A stretch of DNA of 64,000 nt from Brevibacillus formosus (GTDB lineage Bacteria > Bacillota > Bacilli > Brevibacillales > Brevibacillaceae). The stretch spans positions 411,343 to 475,342 of the forward strand of contig NZ_PXZL01000013.1 of assembly GCF_003013405.1 (NCBI RefSeq), given 5' to 3'. Every line of letters starts with the position of its first letter. The stretch's first letter is position 1. Made by a program: the position numbers and the translations under genes. The notes beneath the pieces were generated by a model. The model did not search any database. It saw nothing but the letters and a program-made list of their open reading frames with translations, and was not told the origin of the DNA. Positions 34,874-43,780 of the stretch are shown piece after piece.

Positions 34874-35761
34874 ATGGAGTTACGACAAATTCGTTATGTA
34901 CTCGCTGTTGCGGAAGAACGCAGTTTTTCCCGGGCAGCCAATCGATTACATTTGGCCCAACCGTCGTTGAGCCAACAAATTGCCAAGCTGGAGAAAATAC
35001 TCGGTGTCAGCTTGTTCCATCGCTTGCCGCAGCACGTAGAACTGACTGATGCGGGCCAGCGCTTCATACAAGTAGCGCAAACGCTCGTCGACATGTCAGA
35101 GGGGCTAGAGAGGGAAATGCGGGCTTATGCAGTAGGAGAAAGCGGCAAATTGCTAGTCGGAAGTCTCCCGATTACAGGGGCGTACGTGCTGCCAAGGGTG
35201 TTGCCTACGTTTACACAGCAATTTCCCGGTGTCGAGCTGCAATTGATGGAGGAAACATCTAGTCATTTGGAGCAGCTACTCGTGCGGGGGAAAATTGATG
35301 TCAGCCTGCTAACCATGCCCATCAGTGACCCGTCTCTGGAAATCATCCCAGCGATCAACGAAGAAATCTTCTTGGCGGTACCAGCCAATCATCCTCTCGC
35401 GAAACGAAAAGAAGTCGATCTCGCAGAGGTAGCCGATCAGCCTTTTATCCTGTTAAAAGAAGGACAAGGATTCCGCACGATTTCGCTTCGGCTCTGTGAG
35501 CAGGCAGGATTCCGACCGCGAATCGTGTTTGAGAGCTCGAACATCCAGACTGCTCAGTCACTTGTTGCAGCAGGCATGGGGTTGTCGTTTGCTCCGAAAA
35601 TGATTACGCTCGCACCTGGCACGATCGAGCCGCCAACTTATGTGCGGATCAAAACAAAACCTTCTCGCACACTCGTCGTGGCGTATCGAAAAGACAAACC
35701 TTTGTCACGCCCGGCTGAAGCGTTTGTGCAATGTCTCATCGAGCAGGGTGGAAAAATATAG
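34874..35761 (+). CDS. LysR-family transcriptional regulator
   Basis: A 295-residue regulator of standard LysR length. The N-terminal winged helix (residues 1-60) has the family signature FSRAANRLHLAQPSLSQQIAKLE; residues about 90-290 form the periplasmic-binding-protein-like effector domain. It resembles the CcpC/CitR/CysL group. Divergent from leuCD, with a LysR-type dyad in the gap, so it probably controls itself and possibly leuCD, in response to an unidentified metabolite. Start ATG follows GGGAGG. The effector cannot be predicted. Confidence 0.88.
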   Translation: MELRQIRYVLAVAEERSFSRAANRLHLAQPSLSQQIAKLEKILGVSLFHRLPQHVELTDAGQRFIQVAQTLVDMSEGLEREMRAYAVGESGKLLVGSLPITGAYVLPRVLPTFTQQFPGVELQLMEETSSHLEQLLVRGKIDVSLLTMPISDPSLEIIPAINEEIFLAVPANHPLAKRKEVDLAEVADQPFILLKEGQGFRTISLRLCEQAGFRPRIVFESSNIQTAQSLVAAGMGLSFAPKMITLAPGTIEPPTYVRIKTKPSRTLVVAYRKDKPLSRPAEAFVQCLIEQGGKI

Positions 35762-35818
35762 AGTGATTTCCCGCACCTGTGGTACACTATTTCCAAATCA
35801 TTCTGGGAGGAAGATAAC

Positions 35819-36166
35819 ATGAGAGAAATTAAGACAGAAGCTGAATTCGAGCAAGTAATCGCCGCAACCAAGCCAGTCATCGTCAAATTCTTCACGGATT
35901 GGTGCCCAGATTGTCATCGCATTGATCCATTCATGCCTGCCGTGGAGGAAAAATACAAAGAACAGCTGGACATGGTAGAAGTCAATCGTGATACTCTCCC
36001 GGACCTGTCTGAAAAGTACGATGTCTTCGGCATTCCAAGCTTTATTGCGTTCCAAAACGGTAAAGAACTCGTTCGCTTCGTGAGCAAACTCGGAAAAAGT
36101 CGCGAGGAGATCGAGCATTTCTTAGACCGTGCCATTCAAGTGGGTAAAGGACTCGAGCAAGCGTAA
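35819..36166 (+). CDS. Thioredoxin-like protein with CPDC motif
   Basis: A 115-residue cytosolic thioredoxin-fold protein. The active site reads DWCPDC near residue 30, where typical thioredoxin has WCGPC; the cis-proline occurs in FGIPSF. CPDC-type proteins form a branch of thioredoxin-like reductants whose redox potential differs from TrxA. The sequence lacks a signal peptide. GGGAGGAAG precedes the ATG, and the RluA gene follows at 33 bp, possibly in the same transcript. The housekeeping trxA is expected elsewhere. The client proteins are unknown. Confidence 0.85.
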   Translation: MREIKTEAEFEQVIAATKPVIVKFFTDWCPDCHRIDPFMPAVEEKYKEQLDMVEVNRDTLPDLSEKYDVFGIPSFIAFQNGKELVRFVSKLGKSREEIEHFLDRAIQVGKGLEQA

Positions 36167-36199
36167 TCGCATGAACATAGAACAGGGAGATAGACAGAA

Positions 36200-37108
36200 A
36201 TGTTAAACATGAAAAAAGAAGGGGAATGGCTCGTTGCTCATTTACGAGACAAAGACGATGCTATCCCGATTGGGAACCTGCTGCGCGAAGAGTGGAAGCT
36301 GCCTCGCAAGCAGGTCCATCTTTTATTCCAACACAAAGAAGTATTGCTGGACGGTGCACCTGTCGCTCAGCATGTTGTGGGAAAAGCAGGGCAGGAAATT
36401 CGCCTGCGGATGTGCAAGCCTGAGCCATTGGGGCTTGATCCGGCCAGTGAAGCACCGGAGATCTTGTATGAGGATGATCATTTGCTCATTGTAAATAAGC
36501 CAGTTGGCCTTCTGTTACATCCGACCGAACGCTATCATCATGTGACGTTAGATCATCTTGTGTCGGGGCACTTTTTCCGTACGGGTTTGGAAGCAAAAGT
36601 CCGCCATGTTCATCGGCTGGATCAGGATACGTCAGGCGTCGTTCTGTACGCGAAGCATGCGTGGGCCTCTGCGCTTTTAGATGAAATGCTGCGTGAGCGT
36701 ACAATCAAGCGTACCTATGTCGCGTATGTTTCGGGACAAATGCCCAAAGAGCGCGGGAAAATCAATGAACCCATCGGAAAAGATCGGAATCACGGGACGC
36801 GCAGAAGGGTCACACCTAACGGCGATCCAGCGATTACCCACTACCAGGTAAAAGAACGTTTTCAAACAGCTACGAAAGTAGAATGTCAATTGGAGACGGG
36901 GAGAACGCATCAAATTCGCGTTCACTTCAGTTATATTGGGCACCCGCTTTTAGGAGATGAACTGTATGGTGGCAAGCTCGAACTCATTAAGCGACAAGCG
37001 CTGCACGCAGCAGTGCTCAAATTTGAGCATCCATTCGGGGGAGAAATCATCGAAGTCACGGCTCCGTTGCCACTCGATCTGTTTCACTTGGAAAAGAAGC
37101 TGAGATAA
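36200..37108 (+). CDS. RluA-family rRNA/tRNA pseudouridine synthase
   Basis: Isomerises uridine to pseudouridine in structured RNA. The 302-residue protein has the catalytic-Asp motif HRLDQDTSGVVLYAK near residue 140, the N-terminal S4-like region (residues 1-75, including RKQVHLLFQHKEVLLDG), and the family segments VNKPVGLLLHP and TGRTHQIRVHF. It belongs to the RluA/C/D family; its specific target site cannot be assigned from sequence. It follows the thioredoxin-like gene and precedes the YheC/YheD-type gene by 59 bp. Confidence 0.92.
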   Translation: MLNMKKEGEWLVAHLRDKDDAIPIGNLLREEWKLPRKQVHLLFQHKEVLLDGAPVAQHVVGKAGQEIRLRMCKPEPLGLDPASEAPEILYEDDHLLIVNKPVGLLLHPTERYHHVTLDHLVSGHFFRTGLEAKVRHVHRLDQDTSGVVLYAKHAWASALLDEMLRERTIKRTYVAYVSGQMPKERGKINEPIGKDRNHGTRRRVTPNGDPAITHYQVKERFQTATKVECQLETGRTHQIRVHFSYIGHPLLGDELYGGKLELIKRQALHAAVLKFEHPFGGEIIEVTAPLPLDLFHLEKKLR

Positions 37109-37167
37109 TCGCCATTTGGCGACAGACTGAATAAACTGCCAAGGAGGAAACGAGAGAGGGTGGTCTT

Positions 37168-38286
37168 TTGAAACGACCCATAATCGGCATCTTGACTTGG
37201 CGGGAAGGCAAACGCTTTGCAGAGCCAACCTATTTTCGGCGACTGCTCAAGGCTGGACAAGAACTGGGCTGTACCGTTTTCTTGTTCTCCCCAAACGATG
37301 TGCTTGGGGGCGGCAAGCAGGTGAGAGGCTATGTCCCGGGGAAGAGTGGCGGCTGGCAAGCAAGGATATTTGACCGTCCAGACGCTGTTTTCGACCGATA
37401 CCGTTATACACCGACACAGGCGTTTAAGAACTATGTGGCCTTTCGGCGGACGAGTAATTTTTTGTACGCAAACAATCGCTTGGCAAACAAATGGCGAGTA
37501 CATGAGGTGCTTCATCGGGACTCCAGAATGCATCGGTGGCTTCCGGAGACCTACCTATACAACCGACAAAGCTTGGTCAACATGCTAGGCAAGCATTCAT
37601 TGCTCTACGTAAAGCCACTCAATGGAACAGGGGGACGAAACATCTTGTCCATTGAAAAGCGTGGAGACGAACTACGACTACTCGGCCGGAACAAGCAAAG
37701 GGCGAAAGTAGCCACAGTAGTAAGAGACAAAGCCGCCGCCCAGAGATGGGTAGACCGTTGGACGAGACAGGAGAAATACATCGTTCAGCAAGGGCTTCGA
37801 TTACAGCTGGTTCCTTCGCGTGCAGTAGACATGCGCCTCTTGATTCAAAAGAATGGGCAGGGGGAATGGAGCATTACAGGTCATGGGATTCGCGTGGGTC
37901 CAGAACGCAGTGCCACCTCTAATCTGCATGGCGGCGGAAAAGCTATCCCTGTATCGGTATTTCTCCGACCGAGGTTTGGGGAGGAACACACCGCGCAGAT
38001 CGTGCATGATTGCGAGCAGCTCGCTTTTCAAACAGCGGAAACACTCGAGGATCATTTTGGACGGATGGTTGAATTTGGATTGGACATTGGCATCGATGTA
38101 GAGGGGCGCGCGTGGCTGATTGAAGTGAATCCCAAACCAGCACGGGAAATTTTCCGGGAGATGGGGGCAACGGAGCAGTACAAGAATGCCATTACCCGCC
38201 CGCTTGAATACGCCATTTACCTAGCAAAAACACAAGGACGCGAAGGTCGCGAGCCACTTTTGAAGAGAAAAGTCGCCAGAGGATAG
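37168..38286 (+). CDS. YheC/YheD-family ATP-grasp protein, spore coat associated
   Basis: A 372-residue member of the endospore coat-associated YheC/YheD family, an ATP-grasp fold. The N-terminal region (IIGILTWREGKRFAEPTYF) is family-specific; the ATP-grasp core spans about residues 130-345 with LYVKPLNGTGGRNI (ATP lid) and the metal-binding WLIEVNPKPAR near residue 325. Starts at TTG behind GAGAGAGGGTGG. Biochemical role is not established; in Bacilli such proteins are made during sporulation. It ends in a convergent hairpin shared with the VOC gene. Confidence 0.85.
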   Translation: MKRPIIGILTWREGKRFAEPTYFRRLLKAGQELGCTVFLFSPNDVLGGGKQVRGYVPGKSGGWQARIFDRPDAVFDRYRYTPTQAFKNYVAFRRTSNFLYANNRLANKWRVHEVLHRDSRMHRWLPETYLYNRQSLVNMLGKHSLLYVKPLNGTGGRNILSIEKRGDELRLLGRNKQRAKVATVVRDKAAAQRWVDRWTRQEKYIVQQGLRLQLVPSRAVDMRLLIQKNGQGEWSITGHGIRVGPERSATSNLHGGGKAIPVSVFLRPRFGEEHTAQIVHDCEQLAFQTAETLEDHFGRMVEFGLDIGIDVEGRAWLIEVNPKPAREIFREMGATEQYKNAITRPLEYAIYLAKTQGREGREPLLKRKVARG

Positions 38287-38298
38287 CGTGAAAGAAGA

Positions 38299-38344
38299 AC
38301 AGCGGTAGTCAGGGACAACATTTGAAGTCCTAGACTACCGCTGT
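38299..38344. terminator. Shared hairpin between YheC/D-type and VOC genes
   Basis: Perfect 12-bp arms ACAGCGGTAGTC and GACTACCGCTGT around a 22-nt loop. T runs on either side are weak (ATTTGTT; TTCTTCTTT on the minus strand). Confidence 0.6.
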
Positions 38345-38349
38345 ATTTG

Positions 38350-39150
38350 TTAGGAGGAGATAGAAAGTGGTAATTGCAATTTGCTCGCGGTGTCAGGGGC
38401 GTAATCGGGTGTATGGATAACAGAAAAAGAGTATCCTTCCCGGACAAAGGTAAGTTCATGGGCATCCGAATGGAAGAGGACGTTGCTTTTTTCAAAGCGC
38501 CTCCGTACTTTTTGCAGGAACGTTTGGTCAGGTGTTCCAAAAGTGACGTGCATTTTCGGTGGCAACGCTTTCATGGCAATGGGAATCCAAGGCCTGTTTT
38601 TCCATGTGGCTACAATATGTGCCGTTCCCCCGATGACGAAGTTAAAAATATCGCCATCCTCGTATGTTTTCATGCCTATATTTGATTTTAGCCATTGCGT
38701 AAAAACAGGCACACTTTCTACGGGACAGCCCACTTCTCTTAAATACAGAATGTGCAGGGGAGTGGATGGCAGGACGACCTCTTCTGACACATACTCGTGG
38801 GCAATAATCTCAAGAAGATTCCCGTCTCCATCGCGGAAATACAGGTTCATCCGTCCCTTCTCTTGATCAATGTCATGCCCATCCTCCCATCGAACAATCA
38901 AAAGACCAGATTCTTTGATCTTTTTCGCTGATTCATGAAAGAGGGAATAAGGCACTTGAAAAGCAATATGGGCAGGGGAGATCGGTTCATACACTTCTTC
39001 AAAGGTTAAACGAAAATCGGGTGTGACTTGAAACGTAATCTGTTTGTCTGATTGAGATAAGATCGGAAAGCCGAGTCGGTCTGCATAAACCTGATGCACC
39101 CCTTGGATGGACACAGTTTGTAAGGTTAATTTAGAAAAATGCGTGATCAC
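38350..39150 (-). CDS. Two-domain VOC (glyoxalase/ring-cleavage-like) protein
   Basis: A 266-residue protein made of two vicinal-oxygen-chelate repeats, like CatE-type dioxygenases and related uncharacterised VOC proteins. The N-terminal unit opens VHQVYADRLGFPIL and closes with YFRDGDGNLLEIIAHE, whose Glu and His are usual metal ligands. The C-terminal unit (residues about 130-255) begins PLHILYLREVG. No aromatic-degradation genes are nearby, so the substrate is unknown. Single gene, convergent with the YheC/D-type gene. Confidence 0.8.
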   Translation of the reverse strand: MITHFSKLTLQTVSIQGVHQVYADRLGFPILSQSDKQITFQVTPDFRLTFEEVYEPISPAHIAFQVPYSLFHESAKKIKESGLLIVRWEDGHDIDQEKGRMNLYFRDGDGNLLEIIAHEYVSEEVVLPSTPLHILYLREVGCPVESVPVFTQWLKSNIGMKTYEDGDIFNFVIGGTAHIVATWKNRPWIPIAMKALPPKMHVTFGTPDQTFLQKVRRRFEKSNVLFHSDAHELTFVREGYSFSVIHTPDYAPDTASKLQLPLSISS

Positions 39151-39234
39151 CTGGCATCACCTTTTCCTATAAAAAGATAAAATAATATAAATTATGTATA
39201 CTCGTTCTTGCCACACTGTTTCTAGACAATCTTC

Positions 39235-39687
39235 TCAAATATCTTGAGAGAGGCGAACCATATCCACGACCTGAATCCCGTTTTCGTAAATCTCTTCCTC
39301 ATAATGCCGCAAGAAAAAGTCCCGATCGATCCAATTCAGCCGGAATCCACACTTTTGATAAAGGGCGAGCTGACCTACACTAGAATTCCCTGTTCCGACC
39401 TCAATCGTCTTATAGCCGAGAGATTTGGCAACTTCAATGGAATGAAGAACGAGCTTTTTGCCAATGCCCTTGCCTTGATGGGCCTCATCGACGGCAACAT
39501 TCACCAGTTCAATCGTATCCGGTCTGGTTGGTATCAAGACGTAGACACCTACGATGCTCTCCTCTAGAACAGCGACGTAGCAATGACCTCTTTGTAAATA
39601 ATCTTTCACCAATCTGACAGAGGGGTCAGCCAATAAGAGTAAATCCATTGGCGGTTGTTCCAGTTCTGCAAGCTTGCGAATTTCCAT
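39235..39687 (-). CDS. GNAT-family N-acetyltransferase
   Basis: A 150-residue single-domain acetyltransferase. Motif A is complete: LVNVAVDEAHQGKGIGKKLVLHSI, followed by GTGNSSVGQLALYQKCGF. The pattern matches the small YvbK/PaiA-type branch of the superfamily. Start ATG has AGGAGAAAC a few bases upstream. The NUDIX gene ends 18 bp upstream on the same strand, so the two are probably one transcript. Acceptor unknown. Confidence 0.85.
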   Translation of the reverse strand: MEIRKLAELEQPPMDLLLLADPSVRLVKDYLQRGHCYVAVLEESIVGVYVLIPTRPDTIELVNVAVDEAHQGKGIGKKLVLHSIEVAKSLGYKTIEVGTGNSSVGQLALYQKCGFRLNWIDRDFFLRHYEEEIYENGIQVVDMVRLSQDI

Positions 39688-39705
39688 TCGTGTTTCTCCT
39701 CCGAT

Positions 39706-40197
39706 TCAAGTTGTTACCGGCTTTTGCAATGGAGCTGTTTCGTATTTGACAACCTGGTTATTTTCGTACGTAAAGAAGTGCTGACAAGGATCTACTTCTT
39801 CCAACATGTATGGTAAAAACATGGGAAGGTTTTCTGGGACGCCAGCATTGTCGGGGTCCAAGATCCACGCTAGCTCTTTCCAGTCAAGTATGCCTTCTTC
39901 CACTGCCTGTGGGGTTTGGTTGCGCTCGTAGTCTTCTGGAAGATGAGCGAGAAATGCATACATACCGCCCGTTTCCATTCCATCGACTAACCAAGAGACA
40001 ATTCCTTTGTAGCAAGCGGTTTCTAGCAAAATGCCCGTCTCTTCCCGAACCTCGCGAAGGACACTGTCCAGTGGAGTCTCTCCGTGCTCTAGCTTACCGC
40101 CTACGCCATTCCATAGCCCCATCAACGGTGATTTATTGCGATTCAGCATGAGTATTCCATTTCTATGTTTGAGAAAGCATATGGTATAGCGATACAT
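39706..40197 (-). CDS. NUDIX hydrolase (8-oxo-dGTP diphosphatase-like)
   Basis: A 163-residue hydrolase of nucleoside-diphosphate derivatives. The NUDIX box (GX5EX7REUXEEXGU) is complete: GGKLEHGETPLDSVLREVREETGI. The N-terminal YTICFLKHRNGILMLNR is typical of MutT/YjhB-type 8-oxo-dGTP diphosphatases. I chose ATG 40197 because AAGGAAAG lies 7 bp upstream; an in-frame ATG at 40242 has no site. Co-oriented with the downstream GNAT. Confidence 0.85.
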   Translation of the reverse strand: MYRYTICFLKHRNGILMLNRNKSPLMGLWNGVGGKLEHGETPLDSVLREVREETGILLETACYKGIVSWLVDGMETGGMYAFLAHLPEDYERNQTPQAVEEGILDWKELAWILDPDNAGVPENLPMFLPYMLEEVDPCQHFFTYENNQVVKYETAPLQKPVTT

Positions 40198-40359
40198 GTT
40201 ATCACTTTCCTTTTTGTTACAGTCAACTTCTTTAACGACCATTGTATCAAATGAGTGGATTCAGCAGTTATTTTTATTTGGTTTTCTTTAAAGAAGTTTT
40301 GTAATATTCCGTTATAATAACAAAGAAGAGTGGAAGGAAGAATAGGGGGCTCGTTCAAG

Positions 40360-41721
40360 ATGGGAAACAATGAGATGGTCGAAGGGCTAACAATAGAGGA
40401 GTGGAAAACGAAATATCCACTTCTCCATAAGATGATGGAGACGGATGAAGTTTTTTGGACGAACCCTTGCTATGAAGAGTTCGCAAAAACAACTCTCTCC
40501 GTTACGCCAGAGGAAGTCCAGGACGCAGAAGAACGCTTGCGGCGTTTTGGCTCGTTCATTCAACTGGCTTTTCCCGAGACGAGCGCTGCTGGTGGACTGA
40601 TCGAGTCCCCACTCGTTCCGATAAAAGAGATGCAAAAGCACCTAGAATCTCGATTTGCATCGAATATACAAGGGGATCTCTGGTTAAAATGCGACAGCCA
40701 TTTGCCTATTGCAGGCTCGATCAAAGCGCGTGGCGGCATCTACGAGGTGCTGGCACATGCAGAAGAATTGGCTCAAAAGCATCAGATGCTGCAACCGGAC
40801 AATGATTATGCTATTTTGGCTTCGGAAGCGTTCCGGGAACTGTTTTCCCGTTATTCCATTGCAGTAGGCTCGACAGGGAACCTCGGTTTGAGCATCGGGA
40901 TTATCAGTGCGAAGCTCGGTTTTCAAGTCACTGTTCATATGTCAGCGGACGCTAAAGCATGGAAAAAAGAATTGCTGCGGGCAAAAGGGGTCCAAGTAGT
41001 CGAATATGCATCGGATTATGGGAAAGCGGTGGAAGAGGGCAGAAAGCAGGCGGAGGCCGATCCGAATTGTTACTTCATCGATGATGAGAACTCCAAGCGT
41101 CTATTCCTCGGCTATGCAGTAGCAGCCGGACGATTGAAGAAACAGTTAGAGGAGCAGCAGATTACAGTAGATAGCGAACACCCGCTGTTTGTCTACCTGC
41201 CGTGTGGGGTGGGGGGAGGCCCTGGCGGTGTGGCGTACGGCTTGAAGCTTATTTACGGAGACAACGTTCATTGCTTTTTTGCGGAACCTACTCATTCTCC
41301 CTGCATGCTGCTAGGTTTAATGACAGGACAGCATGACAACGTTTCCGTTCAAGACTTTGGAATAGATAACAAGACAGAGGCGGATGGTCTGGCTGTTGGG
41401 CGTCCTTCGCGATTCGTAGGGAAAACGATGGAAAATCTGCTCAGTGGTGTGTATACAGTCGCTGACGAGGAGCTATACGCCTTGTTGCGTGCCTTGCGTG
41501 ATTACGAATCGATTCGATTGGAGCCGTCTGCGTTGGCTGGCATGCCAGGACCTGCTCGATTGTTTCAGCAGGAGGCAGGGCGTCACTACTTAATGAAGCA
41601 AGGTCTAACGGAAAAAATGAAAAAGGCGACCCATATTGTATGGGCGACGGGTGGGAGTATGGTGCCAGAAAAAATCCAGGATGAGTATTATGCGAAAGGT
41701 CTGGAAACCAAAATCGAGTAA
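40360..41721 (+). CDS. dsdA: D-serine ammonia-lyase
   Basis: PLP-dependent enzyme converting D-serine to pyruvate and ammonia, of use because D-serine inhibits growth and spore germination. The 453-residue protein has the family length; the PLP lysine is in [17 protein letters not shown], and the glycine-rich phosphate loop in [14 protein letters not shown]. Upstream TATAAT (40313-40318) may be the -10 element but I see no good -35. ATG 40360 has AGGGGG about 10 bp upstream; the in-frame GTG 40330 is an alternative. A bidirectional terminator follows. Confidence 0.9.
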   Translation: MGNNEMVEGLTIEEWKTKYPLLHKMMETDEVFWTNPCYEEFAKTTLSVTPEEVQDAEERLRRFGSFIQLAFPETSAAGGLIESPLVPIKEMQKHLESRFASNIQGDLWLKCDSHLPIAGSIKARGGIYEVLAHAEELAQKHQMLQPDNDYAILASEAFRELFSRYSIAVGSTGNLGLSIGIISAKLGFQVTVHMSADAKAWKKELLRAKGVQVVEYASDYGKAVEEGRKQAEADPNCYFIDDENSKRLFLGYAVAAGRLKKQLEEQQITVDSEHPLFVYLPCGVGGGPGGVAYGLKLIYGDNVHCFFAEPTHSPCMLLGLMTGQHDNVSVQDFGIDNKTEADGLAVGRPSRFVGKTMENLLSGVYTVADEELYALLRALRDYESIRLEPSALAGMPGPARLFQQEAGRHYLMKQGLTEKMKKATHIVWATGGSMVPEKIQDEYYAKGLETKIE

Positions 41722-41746
41722 GGTACATAATGTTTGTTATGTAAAC

Positions 41747-41774
41747 AAAGCCCGGATCATTCCTCCGGGCTTTT
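41747..41774. terminator. Bidirectional terminator between dsdA and methyltransferase
   Basis: AAAGCCCGG and CCGGGCTTTT arms with a 9-nt loop; T runs in both directions. Confidence 0.8.
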
Positions 41775-41780
41775 GCTCAT

Positions 41781-42527
41781 TCATTTCAAAGTTTTCTGGG
41801 TCTTGAAAATAATAAAAGTCGGTCTTCTTACCTCTGAAATCTGATGCGGCTGCAAGAGGAGTCCTTCTGGCGTGCAGGTTGGCTCGATGATCTCTTGTAG
41901 GGTAAGCCCCGCTTGGATTAACGTATTGACAGCAGTGGACATGGAGCGATGGTAAAAAAGCACCTTTCTGCCGTTCATCATGTGCATTTCACGTTCTCCA
42001 TCTTCCAGGTAGTTGTCCAAGGGCCAGAAATGCTTCTGTCCTTCTTCGTCGCGTACCCAGCCCTCGACCTTCTTGCGAGCGGTAATATGCGGATGGAGTG
42101 TGGAGTAAACGAAATGTCCCCCGTTGCGCAAGGCGCGGCTTACTTTGTTGATCACGTGCTCATAGTCCCGAACATAGTCCATAACGAGAGAGCTCGTAAT
42201 GAGATCGTAGTCGTGATCAGCAAGCTCAATGTCCTCCAGAGAGCCATGCAGATATTGAATATTCTCATGGCTGTTATTCGTCCGGGCATACTCCAACATG
42301 TTGTGAGAGAGATCAACACCGATCACTTCACGTGCTCCTTGCTCCACACAGTACCTGGCAAACTGTCCGCCACCACATCCGAGGTCGAGTACACGCAAGC
42401 CTTTTAGGGAGGGCAGACAACCGCGAAAAGCAGGCTGTTCGATAATGTCATTCTCCGATTGACCGGACAGACGGAGCTTTTGATAGTCCTGATAAAAATC
42501 CAGTTGATCATACAGATTTTGTTTCAT
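41781..42527 (-). CDS. Class I SAM-dependent methyltransferase
   Basis: A 248-residue small-molecule methyltransferase. Motif I reads VLDLGCGGGQFARYC near residue 45, the acidic loop is GVDLSHNM, and the post-motif segment YDLITSSLVMDYVRD follows. The fold is UbiE/bioC-like but the substrate is not readable. ATG start; an upstream ribosome binding site (GGGTGAT) is visible on the minus strand. Single gene convergent with dsdA. Confidence 0.85.
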   Translation of the reverse strand: MKQNLYDQLDFYQDYQKLRLSGQSENDIIEQPAFRGCLPSLKGLRVLDLGCGGGQFARYCVEQGAREVIGVDLSHNMLEYARTNNSHENIQYLHGSLEDIELADHDYDLITSSLVMDYVRDYEHVINKVSRALRNGGHFVYSTLHPHITARKKVEGWVRDEEGQKHFWPLDNYLEDGEREMHMMNGRKVLFYHRSMSTAVNTLIQAGLTLQEIIEPTCTPEGLLLQPHQISEVRRPTFIIFKTQKTLK

Positions 42528-42765
42528 CCCATATCACCCGTTTCCATTTTTTCTCGGATTCCCATTATGTCTAAAAGATGAATAGGATGTCAATATTCGT
42601 TTAAAACGATTGAAAATGAGAGCAGGAGTTTGCATTTTTTACGAGAATTAATGAAAGACAACCCATTTTTGCAATTCCGTCCGCTTTCGCTGAGACGGTT
42701 TTTTTCTGTAAGAAGATTTGGTTTCGATATTTTTTGGCGAGACTGAAATCGAAGGAGGGATAAAC

Positions 42766-43215
42766 GTGGACCAAATACTTCAACTGATCAAAGATTACTG
42801 GCCGATTGCGCTAGGTATCATAATCATCATCATGGCTGCCCAATGGGTGGTGCGGAGTATCATTCGAATTATTTCGCTTGCAGCTATTATTGGTGTTGTG
42901 CTCGTATTGTTTTTCCAATTCAGTCCTGAAGAAGTGATCCAAATGGGACGTCAAGCAGCAGTCGCGACGCAGGAAGTCGTCGATAAGACGATTACACCAG
43001 TCTTGGACAAAGAGCTCAAGGATGCCGATATTTCCTTCAAGGAGGATGGCACCTATGAAGTGAAGACATCGAGTATTCGTATCGTAGGCAAAAAAGGCGA
43101 ATCCAAAGCGACGGTTTATTACAAGGATGAGGAATGGGAAGTAAATATCGGTCAATTGAGCAAGCTGTTCCAAGACCGACTTGGTAAAGCGGAGCAAGAA
43201 AGCAAGACGATGTAG
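42766..43215 (+). CDS. Small membrane protein of unknown function
   Basis: A 149-residue protein with two hydrophobic segments close to the N terminus (residues about 12-28 and 34-49), leaving a C-terminal soluble domain of about 95 residues with a helix-rich middle and a two-strand end (SKATVYYKDEEWEVN). I recognise no family. GTG 42766 has AAGGAGGG at ideal spacing; an in-frame GTG-type start at 42718 does not. A short hairpin with T run (about 42677-42705) lies just upstream, ending whatever is transcribed in that gap. Confidence 0.7.
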   Translation: MDQILQLIKDYWPIALGIIIIIMAAQWVVRSIIRIISLAAIIGVVLVLFFQFSPEEVIQMGRQAAVATQEVVDKTITPVLDKELKDADISFKEDGTYEVKTSSIRIVGKKGESKATVYYKDEEWEVNIGQLSKLFQDRLGKAEQESKTM

Positions 43216-43221
43216 AAAGAG

Positions 43222-43259
43222 AAAAACGCATGGGGCCAAAAAGGTCTCATGCGTTTTTT
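43222..43259. terminator. Bidirectional terminator
   Basis: AAAAACGCATGGGGCC and GGTCTCATGCGTTTTTT arms; overlaps the stop region of the next gene on the minus strand. Confidence 0.8.
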
Positions 43260-43768
43260 GCTGGATAGGTGAGTACGTCCTTTACCCACGTATCTAGGAG
43301 ATGCTGATATTCTTCGCTCGTTTTGATTCCAGGGGCTGAGGCAAATTGCTTTTCAAGAGGGAGCGTGCGCAGTTTTTTAGCGAATTTCCCTTCGATATCA
43401 TCTTCATCTTCCAATAGCAGATATACGACATCTTCCAAGGAGCGATAGCTCGTAACACTATACTCGATTCCATTCATAATCGTTTGAAAATGACCGTGAC
43501 GATACTGGCAAAGGATGAAAGTGAAATCTAGATTGTTTATGATTTCTAAAAATCTATTCAAATACGCAGGTTCCACCATGATACACTCTAGCATAGTGTG
43601 TGGATAATCAGAGTGACGGATGTGGAATTCTGGAATAATTTCGATAAAGTCCTGCTGTCGTTCGGGACTGGCTTTGCCATAGTAAGCATAGTTGAATTTG
43701 CGAATGATTTTCTTCAGGTGCTTGAAAGGGATTGCTGTGCCAATAAAAAGTCCGTAATATCGGTTCAT
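43247..43768 (-). CDS. Hypothetical protein, 173 aa
   Basis: A soluble 173-residue protein without signal peptide or membrane segment. It has a basic N-terminal region (KHLKKIIRKFNYAYYGK) and a more acidic C-terminal third (YLLLEDEDDIEGKF). No motif or family was recognised. Its stop codon lies inside the shared terminator. It starts 12 bp downstream of the amidase stop on the same strand, so the two are probably co-transcribed. Confidence 0.7.
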   Translation of the reverse strand: MNRYYGLFIGTAIPFKHLKKIIRKFNYAYYGKASPERQQDFIEIIPEFHIRHSDYPHTMLECIMVEPAYLNRFLEIINNLDFTFILCQYRHGHFQTIMNGIEYSVTSYRSLEDVVYLLLEDEDDIEGKFAKKLRTLPLEKQFASAPGIKTSEEYQHLLDTWVKDVLTYPAKNA

Positions 43769-43780
43769 TCTGTGCTTCCT

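Noticed and set aside
42528..42765. Small gene or RNA in the gap after the methyltransferase
   Set aside because: A weak 5-bp hairpin with T run (42677-42705) and a TCGTTT-A-AAACGA palindrome are visible, but no ORF with a ribosome binding site or recognisable RNA.
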